Notes: generated by a model not told the origin, from the sequence alone. A stretch of 64,000 nt of DNA from Brienomyrus brachyistius (GCF_023856365.1 NW_026042425.1:124001-188000); one strand, 5' to 3'. Shown: positions 18,733 through 31,624, numbered from the stretch's first letter. Numbers and translations are program-made.

Positions 18733-20013
18733 ATGAAAAAAAAAACAATATTTAAAGAAGACGAAAAAAATCAATTTTTAAAGAAGACGAAAAAAACATC
18801 GTCTAAAAAAATAAGCCAAAAAAATAATATCCGAAGAAGGAAAAACATGCAAAGTAAAAAAAAACAAACAAAAATAAAAAACAATATCCAAAGAAGAAGG
18901 AAAAAAACATCCAAAGGGAGAAAAGAAGAACTGAAGGGCCAACGAGGTAGGAGGAAATACAAATTTCGTTTCAGCACCGTTGGAGTGCCAAGCCGTGAAA
19001 AGCATTTGGCCAGAAGACAAGGTAAGTGTTGTATCTGTTATTTTAAAACAGCGCTTTTCAAAATGCTGCTTTATAATCGTTTGAGATCGTTAGCCAGTGT
19101 GACAGCTGAAGGCTTTTTGAGTTTACCAACATAAAGTTTTATTTCTGTATTAGGACATTGTCAGGAACAATGATGTGTTCATCGCTATGATGTGGTCAAA
19201 AAGCGATGCATTGAATCTTAGAAACATTTGTGATTTTTCAAACGATGCTTTTCCTTTTATTTAATCAGTAAAATTTCCATCGGTTTTATATAGTGCCCCT
19301 TGAAATATGTCTTTAGCTCATTTTCCGGGCATTTTACTAGAATGCATCCTGAGAAATACACAAGCTCTGCTGCATTTCCGTGCCTCGATGTTTAGTGCCG
19401 AGTATAATTGTTGCAGTTGCCTTTTATATATTCCATGAGACCTGTTGGTACCAAGAGAAGTGTGAGACTGTCAGGGTGAATTTATCATACAATCGCACGC
19501 ATAAATACCTGAGGGTTGCCAGTCCTTTTGCGTTGTTACAGGAGGACTAGAGCTGACGAGTGTGTTTCTACACACTATCAAGGGCATTGTAGTACAGTTT
19601 TCTCAGGTGGGAGAATGCTGCCGATCTCCTATTTGACAATACAGCCCTTGATATATTAGAATATTACAGAACTAGAAGCCTTTTGCAAGGAAGAATGTGA
19701 GAAAATCCCAAGTACAAGAACTGAAAGCCTTTCAGCTGGCTATAAGAAGCGCTTGTAAGCTGTGATATCTGGCAGAGGAGGTGTTACTAAGTACTGATTA
19801 CGTAGGGTGCCCAAACTTTTGCAGAGTGCCATAATAATGTTTTTATTTTGTAATTTTGTTCAATTTATGGCATAAAAAGTAACTATTCATCAATGTTTGC
19901 TGAAAATATTGTGTATTTTTCCCCCAGTTCCTAAAGAGACTGTATTAACTGATATTGTTGCTTTTGTAATTGAAAAGATGTTATTTGTCAAGGGGTGCCA
20001 AACCTTTGCATAA
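18733..20013 (+). CDS. Lys-rich ORF with possible second exon (unknown)
   Basis: The single-exon reading is 18733-19134, 133 codons. The first 80 are extremely lysine/arginine-rich and contain two pairs of internal repeats (KEDEKNQFLKK-like and KNNI-x-RRRK). A consensus donor (CAAG|GTAAGT) falls at 19021/19022 inside the frame. A pyrimidine-tract acceptor (TTTTTCCCCCAG) ends at 19927. Splicing them keeps the frame and adds a 28-codon tail to a stop at 20011-20013, giving about 124 residues. The basic, repeat-built N terminus suggests nucleic-acid binding or nucleolar targeting if made at all. No family was recognised. Low complexity and a transposon-like origin of the second exon are the main objections. 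Confidence 0.35.
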
Positions 20014-20025
20014 GACTGTACACAG
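19795..20025. mobile_element. Possible DNA-transposon relic
   Basis: AGGGTGCCCAAACTTTTGCA (about 19804-19823) and GGGTGCCAAACCTTTGCATA (about 19993-20012) recur in the same direction, 190 bp apart. Words of this kind mark ends of mariner-type elements in vertebrates. It overlaps the predicted second exon above. Confidence 0.4.
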
Positions 20026-20053
20026 TGTGTGTATGTGTTTATGTGAGTGTGTG

Positions 20054-20084
<31 letters not shown>

Positions 20085-20190
20085 GTGTGTGTGTGTATAT
20101 ATTTCTGTATATGCATGTGTATATATATATTTATATATAGTTCACACACATTCAAACTTATATGAATACACATTCAAAATTATTTTTATT
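20026..20190. repeat. (TG)n/(TA)n microsatellite
   Basis: Alternating TG and TA runs. Slightly different run lengths in unit 2 (36509-36670). Confidence 0.85.
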
Positions 20191-21086
20191 ATTATTATTT
20201 TCGTTTTTTTTTTTTTTTGTGTTTTAAAATTTTTTATTTTTGCAATGGAAATAAAAATAAAGCAGTCCTCCGTAGAGGAGGGGTGGTGGAGGGAATATAT
20301 ATATATATATACATATATATAAAATAATTGTCACACAACTGGGGTGACATGCCTTTCCTGCTCACCCAATTTTAGTGCACTTTAGTTATGCATAATGACC
20401 TTCTAGTCTCGATACACCCATATATATATATGTATATATATATATAGTTTTTTTTGTTTTTTTTTTTGCAATAGACAATAAAAATAACGCAGTTCTCCAT
20501 AAAGGAGGGATGGTGGATGGAATATATATATACATATATATAAAATAATTGTCACACAACCTGGGTGACATGCCTTGCCTGCTCACCCAGTTTTAGTGCA
20601 CCTTAGTTATTCATAATGACCATCTAGTCTCGATACACCCATAAATATATATGTATATATATATAGTTTTTTTTGTTTTTTTTTTTGCAATAGACAATAA
20701 AAATAACGCAGTTCTCCATAAAGGAGGGATGGTGGATGGAATATATATATACATATATATAAAATAATTGTCACACAACTTGGGTGACATGCCTTGCCTG
20801 CTCACCCAATTTTAGTGCAACTTAGTTATCCATAATGACCAACTAGTCTCGATACACCCATATATATATATATATATGTACATATATATATAGTTTTTTT
20901 ATTAGCAATAGAAAAGAAAAATAACGCAGTTCTCCGTAAAGGAGGGATGGTGGATGGAATATATATATATATATATACATTTATATAAAATAATTGTCAC
21001 ACAACCTGGGTGACATGCCTTGCCTGCTCACCCAATTTTAGTGCACTTTAGTTATCCATACTGACCATCTAGTCTCGACACACCCA

Positions 21087-21122
<36 letters not shown>

Positions 21123-21406
21123 GATATTTTTTCTTTTTCTTGTGTTTTTTTTTCGCAATGGATATTAAAAATAAAGCAGTCCTCCGTAAAGGAGGGATGG
21201 TGGATGGAATATATATATAAAATAATTGTCACACAACCGGGGTGACATGCCTTGCCTGCTCACCCAATTTTAGTGCACCTTAGTTATTCATAATGACCAT
21301 CTAGTCTCGATACACCCATAAATATATATGTATATATATATAGTTTTTTTATTAGCAATAAAAAAGAAAAATAACGCAGTTCTCCGTAAAGGAGGGATGG
21401 TGGATG

Positions 21407-21452
<46 letters not shown>

Positions 21453-21564
21453 TTATATAAAATAATTGTCACACAACCTGGGTGACATGCCTTGCCTGCT
21501 CACCCAATTTTAGTGCACTTTAGTTATCCAGAATGACCATCTAGTCTCGATACACCCATGAATA

Positions 21565-21625
<61 letters not shown>

Positions 21626-21812
21626 TTTCTGTTTTTTTTTTGCAATAGACAATAAAAATAACGCAGTTCTCCATAAAGGAGGGATGGTGGATGGAATATG
21701 TATATGCATATATATAAAATAATTGTCACACAACCTGGGTGACATGCCTTGCCTGCTCACCCAATTTTAGTGCACCTTAGTTATCCATACTGACCATCTA
21801 GTCTCGATACAC

Positions 21813-21867
<55 letters not shown>

Positions 21868-22079
21868 CATATATATAGTTTTTTTATTAGCAATAGAAAA
21901 GAAAAATAACGCAGTTCTCCGTAAAGGAGGGATGGTGGATGGAATATATATATATATATATATACATTTATATAAAATAATTGTCACACAACCTGGGTGA
22001 CATGCCTTGCCTGCTCACCCAGTTTTAGTGCACCTTAGTTATCCATAATGACCATCTAGTCTCGATACACCCATAAATA

Positions 22080-22111
<32 letters not shown>

Positions 22112-22320
22112 GTTTTTTTATTTTTTTCGTAATGGACAATAAAAATAACGCAGTTCTATGTAAAGGAGGGATGGTGGATGGAATATATATATACATATAT
22201 ACATTTATATAAAATAATTGTCACACAACCTGGGTGACATGCCTTGCCTGCTCACCCAGTTTTAGTGCACCTTAGTTATCCATACTGACCATCTAGTCTC
22301 GATACACCCATAAATATATA
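20191..22320. repeat. Satellite array, 9 monomers of about 220-260 bp
   Basis: Each monomer has a TA microsatellite, a poly-T block, a box with CTCCNTAAAGGAGG (a small hairpin), another TA stretch, a GTCACACAAC...GGTGACATGCCTT box and a CTAGTCTCGATACACCCA box. The last box occurs near 20403, 20624, 20843, 21069, 21301, 21541, 21798, 22056 and 22293. Length differences come almost entirely from the TA runs. The minus-strand frames across it are simple readings of these repeats. Confidence 0.95.
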
Positions 22321-23489
22321 TACTGAACAAAAATATAAACGCAACACTCTTGTTTCTGCTCCCATTTTTCATGAGATGGACTTAAAGACCTACAATTCAT
22401 TCCAGATACACAATATTACCATTTCTCTCAAACATTTCTCACAAATCAGTCTAAATGTGTGATAGTGAGCACTTCTGCTTTGCTGAGATAATCCATCCCA
22501 CCTCACAGGTGTGCCACATCAAGATGCTGATCTGACATCATGGGTAGTGCACAGGTGTACCTTATACTGCCCACAATAAATGGCCACCCTGGAATGTGCA
22601 GTTTTTTGCTTTATTGGGGGTCTGGGGACTCAGAACCGGTCAGTATCTGGTGTGACCACCATTTGCCTCATACAATGCAACACATCTTCTTCGCATAGAG
22701 TTTATCAGATTGTCAATTGTGGCCTGTGGAATGTTGGTCCACTCCTCTTCAATGGCTGTGCGAAGTTGTTGGATATTAGTGGGAACTGGTACACGCTGTC
22801 GTATACGCCGGTCAAGCACATCCCAAACATGCTCAACGGGTGACATGTCCGGTGAGTATGCTGGCCATGCAAGAACTGGGACATTTTCAGCTTCCAAGAA
22901 CTGTGTACAGATCCTTGCAACATGGGGCCGTGCATCATCTGTCTGAGTGGCTGGTCTCAGACGATCTTGGAGGTGAACCTGCTGGATGTGGAGGTCCTGG
23001 GCTGGTGTGGTTACACGTGGTCTGCGGTTGTGAGGCCGGTTGGATGTACTGCCATATTCTCTGAAACGCCTTTGGAGACGGCTTATGGTTGAGAAATGAA
23101 CATTCAATGCACGAGCAACAGATCTGGTTGACATTCCTGCTGTCAGCATGCCAATTGCACGCTCCCTCAATGCTTGTGGCATCTGTGGCATTTTGCTGTG
23201 AGACAAAACTGCACATTCCAGGGTGGCCTTTTATTGTGGGCAGTATAAGGTACACCTGTGCACTACCCATGATGTCAGATCAGCATCTTGATGTGGCACA
23301 CCTGTGAGGTGGGATGGATTATCTCAGCAAAGCAGAAGTGCTCACTATCACACATTTAGACTGATTTGTGAGAAATGTTTGAGAGAAATGGTAATATTGT
23401 GTATCTGGAATGAATTGTAGATCTTTAAGTCCATCTCATGAAAAATGGGAGCAAAAACAAAAGTGTTGCGTTTATATTTTTGTTCAGTG
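22321..23489 (-). mobile_element. Tc1-type transposon, complete ends, defective
   Basis: The 1169-bp element has terminal inverted repeats of about 285 bp (22321-22605 and 23205-23489), beginning CTGAACAAAAATATAAACGC. It is flanked by TA dinucleotides (22319-22320 and 23490-23491). It sits inside a TA run of the satellite array. Full Tc1-like elements of this kind are about 1.6 kb, so an inner portion is gone. Confidence 0.95.
22640..23206 (-). pseudogene. Tc1 transposase, internally deleted
   Basis: The frame has 188 codons, against roughly 340 in the family. Residues 1-60 hold the paired-type helix-turn-helix DNA-binding region (MSTRSVARALNVHFSTISRL). The C-terminal part has the second and third catalytic blocks (DDARPH and AYSPDMSPVEHVWD). 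The segment with the first catalytic aspartate is deleted between about residues 84 and 92. The protein could bind the ends but could not cut. The reading frame survives the deletion, so a DNA-binding-only product is conceivable. Confidence 0.85.
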
Positions 23490-24818
23490 TATGTATATGT
23501 ATACATATAGTTTTTTTTGTGTTTGTGAAAACGGGTCTTTAATCGGGGAAACGGAGCGGGTAGAGCAGGACGGAACGCAGGCATTGACAAACTACAATGA
23601 CGGACAGGGCAAACAGGTAAGACCAGGACTTAAAATAGGTCATGACTAATCAAAGTAATCGGGCAAAGCAGGAGACGATCAGGGAAGCACACGTGGGTAA
23701 TCAGGGGGCGTGGCACACACGAGGAGCGGACAAGCCGGGCATATATGTATATCTATATAAAACCTCATTAATGAGGGACAGGGAACAGAACGGACAGACA
23801 GAACTGGCACAGGGGAAGGAGCCAGGACAAGACTTGACATAAGACAGGAAAGGCAGAGAAACAGATCAGAAAGGGGGACACGGAGGGAACAGGCAGGACA
23901 AAAGGACCGGGAGTGAACGAAGGGAACATCGGGGAAAGAGGAGCAGAAGCCAGAGGGACGAGGGACAAAGAGAGGAGGGACAGAGACAGGAGGAACAAAG
24001 CGAGGGGGAGCAGAGGCAGGAGGGACAAAGACGGGAGGCCAGGGAGAGAAGGAGGGGGAACCAAGAGGAGCCCGAGGGAGACCCAGCGGGCGACGGGAGG
24101 CAGCCGGAAGGGCTGCAGGCGGCCGGGAGGCCGGAGCCGGAGGGGCCGAGGAGACGGGGTGAGGGACAGACGCAGGGACGAAGGAGGGAGTCGGAGGGGA
24201 GACCAGGGAAGGGGACGAAGGAGCTGGAAGGGACCCTGGCGAGGGCAAGGAGAGAGGGGGAGCCGCAGCAGACGGCGACGTCCTCCGACACGCCAGAGCG
24301 GGAGGACCAGCAGGCGAATGAGGAGCCGCCGTCGGGGGGCCCGCAGGCAACCGATAAGACGCCGGAGGAGGGACCGAGGCAGGGCGACGAGGCCGCGGAG
24401 GGGGACCCGCAGACGACAGCCGACCCGGAGGGCCAGGACCCGCAGGTGCCGACCAAGCCCTAGCGCCGGCGAGGGAGGGCGAGCCAGGGGGCTGGGCGGG
24501 TGGGACCCCAGCCGTGCGTCTGTGTCCTCTCCCCTTATGGGACACAGACATAAGGACCTGCGGCCGGGGTCGGGCTCGTCGGGGTGAGGGTACCAGAGTC
24601 ACAGGGGGAGAAGGGACTGGAGTGGGGCCAGGGACTGGAGCTGCAGGCTGCAGAGGGGGCGCCTGCCCGGGAGCTGCAGGCAGGGAAAGCGCCTCGGACG
24701 TGGGCGCGGTAGCTGCAGGCAGCGGAGACGGCTGCTCGGGCTCTGGGGCCGCAGGGGGCACTTATTTTATTATATAAAATAAGTGTCACACAACCGGGGT
24801 GACATGCCTTGCCTGCTT
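23490..24818 (-). mobile_element. GC-rich element, unit 2
   Basis: Same as 842-2170. The 360-codon minus frame is at 23679-24761 and is unchanged. Confidence 0.5.
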
Positions 24819-24827
24819 GTGGGATGA

Positions 24828-25250
24828 GGAAGACTCAGGGACTGGAAATGGGATTAAAACTGAAGATGTGCTCATTCCTTTGTGTATTTACAAATTTTCC
24901 TTCCGTCAGACATGAGGAGTTTGCTGCTATATTTGGCACTAATAGAGATTCTGATGCTGCTATTTTTATTGTCTATTAGTTTGTTATTATTTACAAGTTC
25001 TGTTGTGTTTTTGCATTTTTCTCTTCTGGTTAATTAACTGCTGTCTGTTTGCTGTGAAGTATGAGTGTGGTGAGTAAGACTCAGGGACTGGAAGTGGGAT
25101 TACAACTAAAGATAACATGCTTATTCCTTTTTGTATTGTTTACAAATTTCCTTCCGTCAAACATGAGGAGTTTGCTGCTATATTGTGCACTAACAGAGAT
25201 TCTGATGCTGCTATTTTTATTGTTTATAAATGTGTTATTGTTTCCAAGTT
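24828..25250. repeat. Tandem duplication, unit 2
   Basis: Copy of 2180-2602. Confidence 0.75.
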
Positions 25251-25465
25251 GAGTATTCAATAAATGCTAAATTGAGAAATTTTGTGTATCGTTTGTTATT
25301 ATTAGTGTGATATTTTACCATGCAAATAGAGGGGAAAACGTCCAATTATCGGCCAAAAAAAATCAGCAGCATATATCGGCCATCGCCTGACCCTTGACTT
25401 GAAAAACCCATATCGGTCGACCTCTAGTAACAGTACATTCTGTCCAATTCATCCATCGAGTTAAG

Positions 25466-25765
25466 TCACACACCCACTTGAGGGGGCACTCCGGCAGACG
25501 TGAGGATGGGGATGTTCTTTCCGCTATAACATCCACTGCAGAAGTACATCTCGCTCCTGTTCACAGGGCTTACTTCAATGATGAAGCAGGGCTGGTTGTC
25601 TGGACAAGAAGTTGTCCTGCTGCTGGGTCTCGGTGCCGTTTTTCCACCTAAGCTTGAAGGTGGAAATGTGTTCCAACTTGGTCCCTGGGACTGCAGCATA
25701 GCCAAACATCGCGAGCAGCGTCGGCCACACCCACCACCAGAACCATCACACCGTCCTATACACAT
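25466..25765 (-). pseudogene. Cys-rich fragment, unit 2
   Basis: Copy of 2818-3117, with the same frame break. Confidence 0.3.
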
Positions 25766-26573
25766 AAAGAAGAACTAAAACATAGAGTGTTGTGACAATC
25801 TATGCGTTAATGTTTGGCAGCATAGGTGATTCATTAAAATTATACCGAAGAATGGAAAATGTGATATTTAGAATATTTTTTGCCATTTAGTAGCTAATTT
25901 AAGCACTTACCCAATGCCTCAATTTGTTTTAGGTCAGTAATGTCTGAGCCAAAAGAATGAATGTATGAATTTAATACAATTCACCCACTCCCACCCACAC
26001 ACAAATCTGAAATTCAATTTAAGACACTTCTTAAACATTAGTGCATTAACAAAAAAGGAAAATCTTAAGAGATTCAGTAGGATTTTCTATGTTAGACTTA
26101 AGCTAATAGTTCAATAGTTTTTACATATTTCAATATACCAATTTGACTTTAATGTTGAAACAGATGCTAAAACATGGAATAATTTCATAACTAGAGAAAC
26201 ATGTTATTCACAAACACTAGCAAAGGTAGCTTATAGTTAAGCTTACTTAAGTCAGCAAGTCAGGCTACAGTGTGTAAGAATAGTCGTAAACGATAATTTG
26301 TCTCAGTCTTACATGACAGAATAAGTAAACAGAAAATATAAAATGGCTGAAACAGCGTCATTAACGCCAGCTACAGTAGAGGCGCAGAAAAGGTGTCATG
26401 ACTGAAGTATTCCCAAACTCTGGAAGACCGTATGCGAGCCTTTTTTGCCGCGTGTTTCTCCAGAGGCTCCGGAGCTCCGCTGGTTGACACAGCCATGTTG
26501 GTTCATGTGCAGGGGGACGAGCGGCAAATTTCTTTTTTGCAGGGTGGTAGGTGATGTCTCATTAATATTTATG

Positions 26574-26607
26574 AGAGAAGTGCTACATGATTGGCCAGTG
26601 CATGCCT
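26574..26607. other. Unit 2-specific sequence, net 26 bp longer
   Basis: GAGAGAAGTGCTACATGATT and the bases after it stand where units 1 and 3 have a short TAATTTACT. The flanks (TTAATATTTAT and TACAAAATGG) are shared. Units 1 and 3 agree against unit 2. Confidence 0.85.
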
Positions 26608-26754
26608 TACAAAATGGTGCGGCACTGCATCCAAGCCTGCGGCACTCAGAGTCACAAATACAGTGGAAACCATTTGTAGTAATTACGTCTGTCTGGCTGA
26701 TTTCCAACTAATTGATATTTGTATATTTATTACATGAATATAAGGTAATATAAG

Positions 26755-27219
26755 GTAATAGAAGAGGTATTTAATGGTTTTCCATCTGAGGAATTTGCAA
26801 AAAACTGCAGTGCATGATGGGTCGGACCTAAAGGCTGCCTTAACGTCCTCATCTGTATGACGACATACATCAAGACTAGGAAGGTGCATAATGTTCATGT
26901 CTGGTTGCGTTTGTTGGTCCAGAAAGTAATTCAATTTCGCCATGTAGGTTACGTTCTTAAAAACTGCTTGGATATAGCCCGATTATATGCTGTGGGCCTT
27001 TTAATTTCTTTGTTTACCAGGTAGGCTACCTTCTTTAAACTGCGTTTTGTTAGACTACATATTTAGGGAGGTCTTTATAAATTTATAGTAGTCTTCATAA
27101 ATATGTACATAGTTTAGCCTAACCCAGCCACTTAAGGGAGAAAGCCAGCTCAACTAGGTGTCGGTCCCAAGCCCGGATTAATGGGGAGGGTTGGCGTCAA
27201 GAAATAAAGAGACTGTATC
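26755..27219. repeat. Dispersed repeat R, unit 2
   Basis: Copy of 4081-4545. Confidence 0.6.
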
Positions 27220-27453
27220 TTCACTGCATGACTGATGTCAAAATGTGTGAAATATGTGGTTGTATTAATAAATGCATTAAAGTAGGTTAATGATTCTGTG
27301 CTGTCTAAATTGTATAGAAAATTTCTACGTATAGCCAAACAAATCTCCTCCTGTTTGAAAAGGCATAGAAAAAGCAATTTAGCCACTAAAACTTTACAGT
27401 TTTTGTGAGGGACAGTCGAATTCTCTCGTTTCTCTCGTCAAGTTTTTTTGTGA

Positions 27454-27599
27454 TCCTGCACCTACACTTTGCCGGCCCCAGGAGGATGGGCTCCCCCTTT
27501 GAGTTTGGTCCCTCCCAAGGTTTCTTCCTTCTTGGGAGTTTTTCCATGCTATCGGCGCCTATGGCTTACTCACTGGGGGCTTTGGGTGGGCATGATATA
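27454..27599 (+). mobile_element. LINE 3' end relic, unit 2
   Basis: Copy of 4780-4925. Confidence 0.65.
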
Positions 27600-27652
27600 A
27601 AGCAAAGCATTTTCCCTCCCAGTTTCCTCCTCTGGTCCACATTGCAGGACCA

Positions 27653-29840
27653 TCAGCCATCAGAAACAGCCAGACGGTCTCCTTCAGCTTCTTTAGTGTC
27701 CTTGGAAGCCAAGGCAGTTTTAGGTCTGAGAAGAGGTTTATCAGAAGGACACATATTACGTCGTTTGTCCTGAAATGTAACATGGGGAGGAAAAGTTAAG
27801 CGGTTTAGTCAGATTGGAGTCGTTTATTCAGCAGTGGCAGCGCCAGTGACTTAATGCTACAGGTGCTATAGGGGAGTGAGATTATTTAGACCGGGTGCTT
27901 TAGCTTTTCAGCTTATGTAGATGGTGTATAGAAGCACACAGCACGATAAGCTACAGCATGGATAAAATAGGATAAAATATAAAATTCTAACGTCTAGCTC
28001 ACAGAGCCTCTATGTGTACTTTGAAGAAAAAATACACTACAAGTATGCTGTAAAAACCGCAAAAATGTCTTACACAATATACAGATTTTACAGATAGTTA
28101 AAGAAAAAATGAAACCAATATTTTGGGGGTGCTGTGGGGGTACTATGGTCATTGGAGGAGGAGCTAGAGCCCCCCCCCCCAAGCTTTTCCTTGGTGCTGC
28201 CACTGTTGTTCAGATTAAAAGTAACATTGTCATTAATAAACAGTACTCTGATCAAATTTTTGCATGTACAAACACAATCAAAGTTTAACCACATGTTTAG
28301 ACACAATTCACACACCTGTTACATTTCCATAATGCTAAGACTCTCTACACTTACTTCATCCACTTTCTTGTTTGGTACACAGTCATTTGATGGATGTGTA
28401 AGATCATTACCAGACCGTCTGCTGCAAACTCTACAGTTAATGAATGGCTGCAAAAACACACAGACACACAAAAACAGTATTTAAAGAGTGGTGGGCAATA
28501 AATACAGTGAGAGAAGGTGTAGTAAAGATATATCTAATGATTTAAGGCAGAGCTGCTGGAGTGCAGGGTTTAATGACACAGAACAATTTTAGAGGAAAGA
28601 GCTTCCAAAGCAGGGTCACCATAAGGCTATATTATACAAAGCAAGTTCATCTAAAAGTATGAACAACAAATCCCGTTTAACTGAACACTGCTCTGTATTA
28701 AAATACTGTCCTCCGATCAAGCTAAGTGGTCCTGTAGTTCACTATTTAAAGAGGTAAATTTAAAGGGTAATTCACACTGCACATCTACCCTGCTCTGACC
28801 AGGTTTAATTACTGGCTTTCTAATTAAAACAAGAGTTAAGTCCTGCCCTTTCACCACAAAACACCACACTGCCATTTAAGGCTGATTTCAACAATGAGTT
28901 TTAGTTAACCTGGCTCGATTGAGTTAACTCTGGGTATGTAAAACCCGCTTTGTAGTACAGCCCACAGGTCTTTAAATAAGGCCAGCTAGGGTTCATAGCT
29001 CGAAGCATAATCTACAGGTCACCCCTCAGATGATTAGCATTTGCTTCTGCCTGGTAATCCAGCCTTTAAGCCTGTAAACCTACTAAAATTTGAGAATAAG
29101 GTGAAGGAACTGGCTCTTTGAGGCCACCTATGTATTTGTTACTTTATTGTTGGCTAACTTTCCCCCGCAGGGCATCAAAAAAGTTAACATGAACCTAAAT
29201 TAATTTGCTAACTGATATGTCCAATGCTCACAGTCACAGTGACTCTTTACTTACCCTCTTGTCCATGAAAATACAGTCAGCCCGATGGTCTGTTGCAGTT
29301 GACTTTGGACATTTTGTTGCTCTCAAGAGAATCTCAATGTCAATGTACTCACTGCTGATCTAAATCACATAAACACGTTATATACAAAATTGCCTACAAC
29401 TGTTTTAAAGGCAATATAACAAACAATAATCACCCAAAAAATGGCAAACTGTCACAGACTTGACTGCAGCAGATTCAGAGAGAAACTGTGAGAAGGTAAA
29501 ATTGACCAGGGCTGAGATATACAACCATCACTTTCATTGTGAAGAGACATTAAGCATCATATGCATTGAAATTAAAACATCAAAATCAATGTGATACTCA
29601 TTAGTTCAGCTTGCAGATGATGAAAGTTTCACACTTTTGTAAACACTTTCTCAGCAGTTACCTTCGGACGGCCCTGGATGTTATAGAAATTCATGTGCTG
29701 ACGGGTTCCTTGATGAGCATTTTCGACTGCGAGTTTAATGGCCGTCTTGTGAGTGCAGGGAGACTGTGGTAATCTTGCTGGGCCTCTGTGGAGATAAGCA
29801 GAGCTCCATAAGCCAAAACCAGAAGCAGCAGGCGGGTCAT
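27653..29840 (-). pseudogene. rarres2: Chemerin-like gene, second copy
   Basis: Exons at 29840-29662, 29359-29255, 28447-28355 and 27769-27653. Splice sites, six-cysteine pattern and exon-1 frameshift are the same as in the first copy. One difference was seen in exon 2: codon 4 is GAG instead of GAA, both glutamate. A second change near 27981 lies beyond the exons, in intron 3. Confidence 0.8.
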
Positions 29841-29984
29841 CTTCCTCTCAGCTTTGAAGGGAGAAGCAGGACTGAGGACACTGATCTGTGGTCCCCTTAT
29901 CCAGCACGTCCAGGGGCGTGTCCTTCACTCGAAACAAACAGACCTTTGAACAACATTGGAAAACTCTTCAGGATGAATTGAGGC

Positions 29985-31364
29985 AGGTGGTCAAGTGGGT
30001 TTATTGTTATTTCAGCAATATACACAGTACACAGTGAAAGGAAACATTGTTCCTCCTGGACCACGGTGCAACACAAAGAAGAAAAACAGAAACAACACAA
30101 GATGACACAAGTGCGGGCAAGATAGAACTATACAGAGTGAAAGGAGCACAAACAGAGGGAGAAAGTGCAAGATAAACACAAGAGCAACAATACAATACTA
30201 CAGGACAAGACAGCGCAGTCAAGAACACAGAGTGCAGCCAGAGCTAACCTGAATAGGGGCATCAAGGTTGCCAGGCAGGCAGAGAAACAGAAAATAGAGG
30301 TCTACTTCACATACAACAACCCACAGTGGGTGTGGCAGGGAATACAACACATTACAAACTTCAAAGGCAACAACACCGTCACTGTTAACAGCAACGCCCT
30401 TTTAGCAAAGGAGCTAAACAGCTTCTTTGCTCGTCTGGAGGAACACAGAGCAGACATAGCCACACTGCCCCCTCCCCCAATCTCCAGCACTCACAGACTC
30501 CCTCTGCAGGAACACCACGCGAGAAGGCACATTGCATCTCTAGGTGTGTGGAGTTTAAGACAAGGCAAGTGATGCTACGATAATATAATTCCTTGGTAAG
30601 ACCCCACCTAGAATATTGTGTGCGGGTTTGGTTACCATACCTTAAGAAGGACATTGCTGCCTTGGAAAAGGTGCAACGTAGGGCAACGAGAATGATTCCT
30701 GGTCTTAGAGGAATGTCTAATGAGGAGAGGTTAGCTGAGCTGAATCTGTTTAGCCTCGAGCAAAGGAGACTAAGGGGGGACATAATCCAGGTGTTTAAGA
30801 TTCTAACAGGTCTGGATGCTGTTCAGCCAAATGGCTATTTCAATGTTAGTTTAAATACCAGAACTCGTGGCCATAAGTGGAAATTAGCTGGAGAACATTT
30901 TAAAACGAATTTGATGAAGCATTTCTGTACACAGCGTGTAGTTAGAGTATGGAATAGTCTTCCTGTTATTGTAACACAAGCTAAAACCCTGGGTTCTTTT
31001 AAATCAGAGCTAGATAAGATTTTTGAGCTATTAGCTAAGTTCTCCTCAAAGGAGCTTGATGGGCCGAATGGCCTCCTCTCATTTGTAAATCTCTTTGGTT
31101 CTTATGAGTCAGCTTACAGAGATGAGGTCCAGAAACTGATAGGTTGGAGTTCAGCAAACAATTTGGCACTAAACAGCACAAAGACAAAGGAATCACTGAC
31201 TTCAGGAAGGATGGAGGCGACACTGGCCTGCCTAGATGGATGGATGGATGTTTTTATTGACATTGTAAGTACAATGAGATTTAGTTTGGAACGCGCCAGC
31301 AGCTACACAGTATATTTACAATTATATAGATTGTGAGGCATAAAATAAGGTGTGAGTAATATAA
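29985..31364 (+). mobile_element. Nested L2-like and CR1 LINE fragments, unit 2
   Basis: Copy of 7311-8690, with the CR1 end at 30525-31106 inside the L2-like piece. The chimeric frame 30593-31336 is unchanged. Confidence 0.75.
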
Positions 31365-31624
31365 CATAACGACATAATATAAGTAATCATTAATTAATCA
31401 TTACAGATGGTATGAGGTGTGAACCGCTAGGCTGCTATGGCATGTTTGGTATCAAACCGATGGAAAATCACTCCAGTTTCCAAATCTGGTCAGTGGTTAC
31501 CACGAAAGTGAATATATCAAAAGTTACACCAGCCTAACGAAAATCATCAATACAAGGGAAATCACTCTGGTCATAAATCTCAAAAGGACTGATACAGACC
31601 CCCTTCCGAAAGCCCGCCAAATGG

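Larger units (their letters stand above)
842..22320. repeat. Segmental duplication unit 1
   Basis: This block recurs as unit 2 (offset +22648, then +22674 after a 26-bp difference near 3925, later +16483) and unit 3 (offset +41278, then +41280). Only scattered single-base differences were seen. Examples are the codon-silent change in chemerin exon 2 of unit 2, a C tract of 13, 13 and 15 bases at 9309, 31983 and 50587, and G versus A at 7759 and 49037. This unit is the fullest version in the window and serves as the reference for the descriptions below. Confidence 0.9.

Noticed and set aside
20386..22000. Many 60-80-codon minus-strand frames rich in Ile-Tyr across the satellite
   Set aside because: They are readings of TA microsatellites plus the conserved boxes, repeated once per monomer; same for 36853-40853.
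20191..22320. CRISPR-like array of regularly spaced repeats
   Set aside because: Monomers are 220-260 bp with TA-rich variable parts, the context is eukaryotic, and there are no cas genes; it is a satellite.
22580..23064. Plus-strand frames across the Tc1 element
   Set aside because: They lie antisense to the recognisable transposase and have no known pattern.
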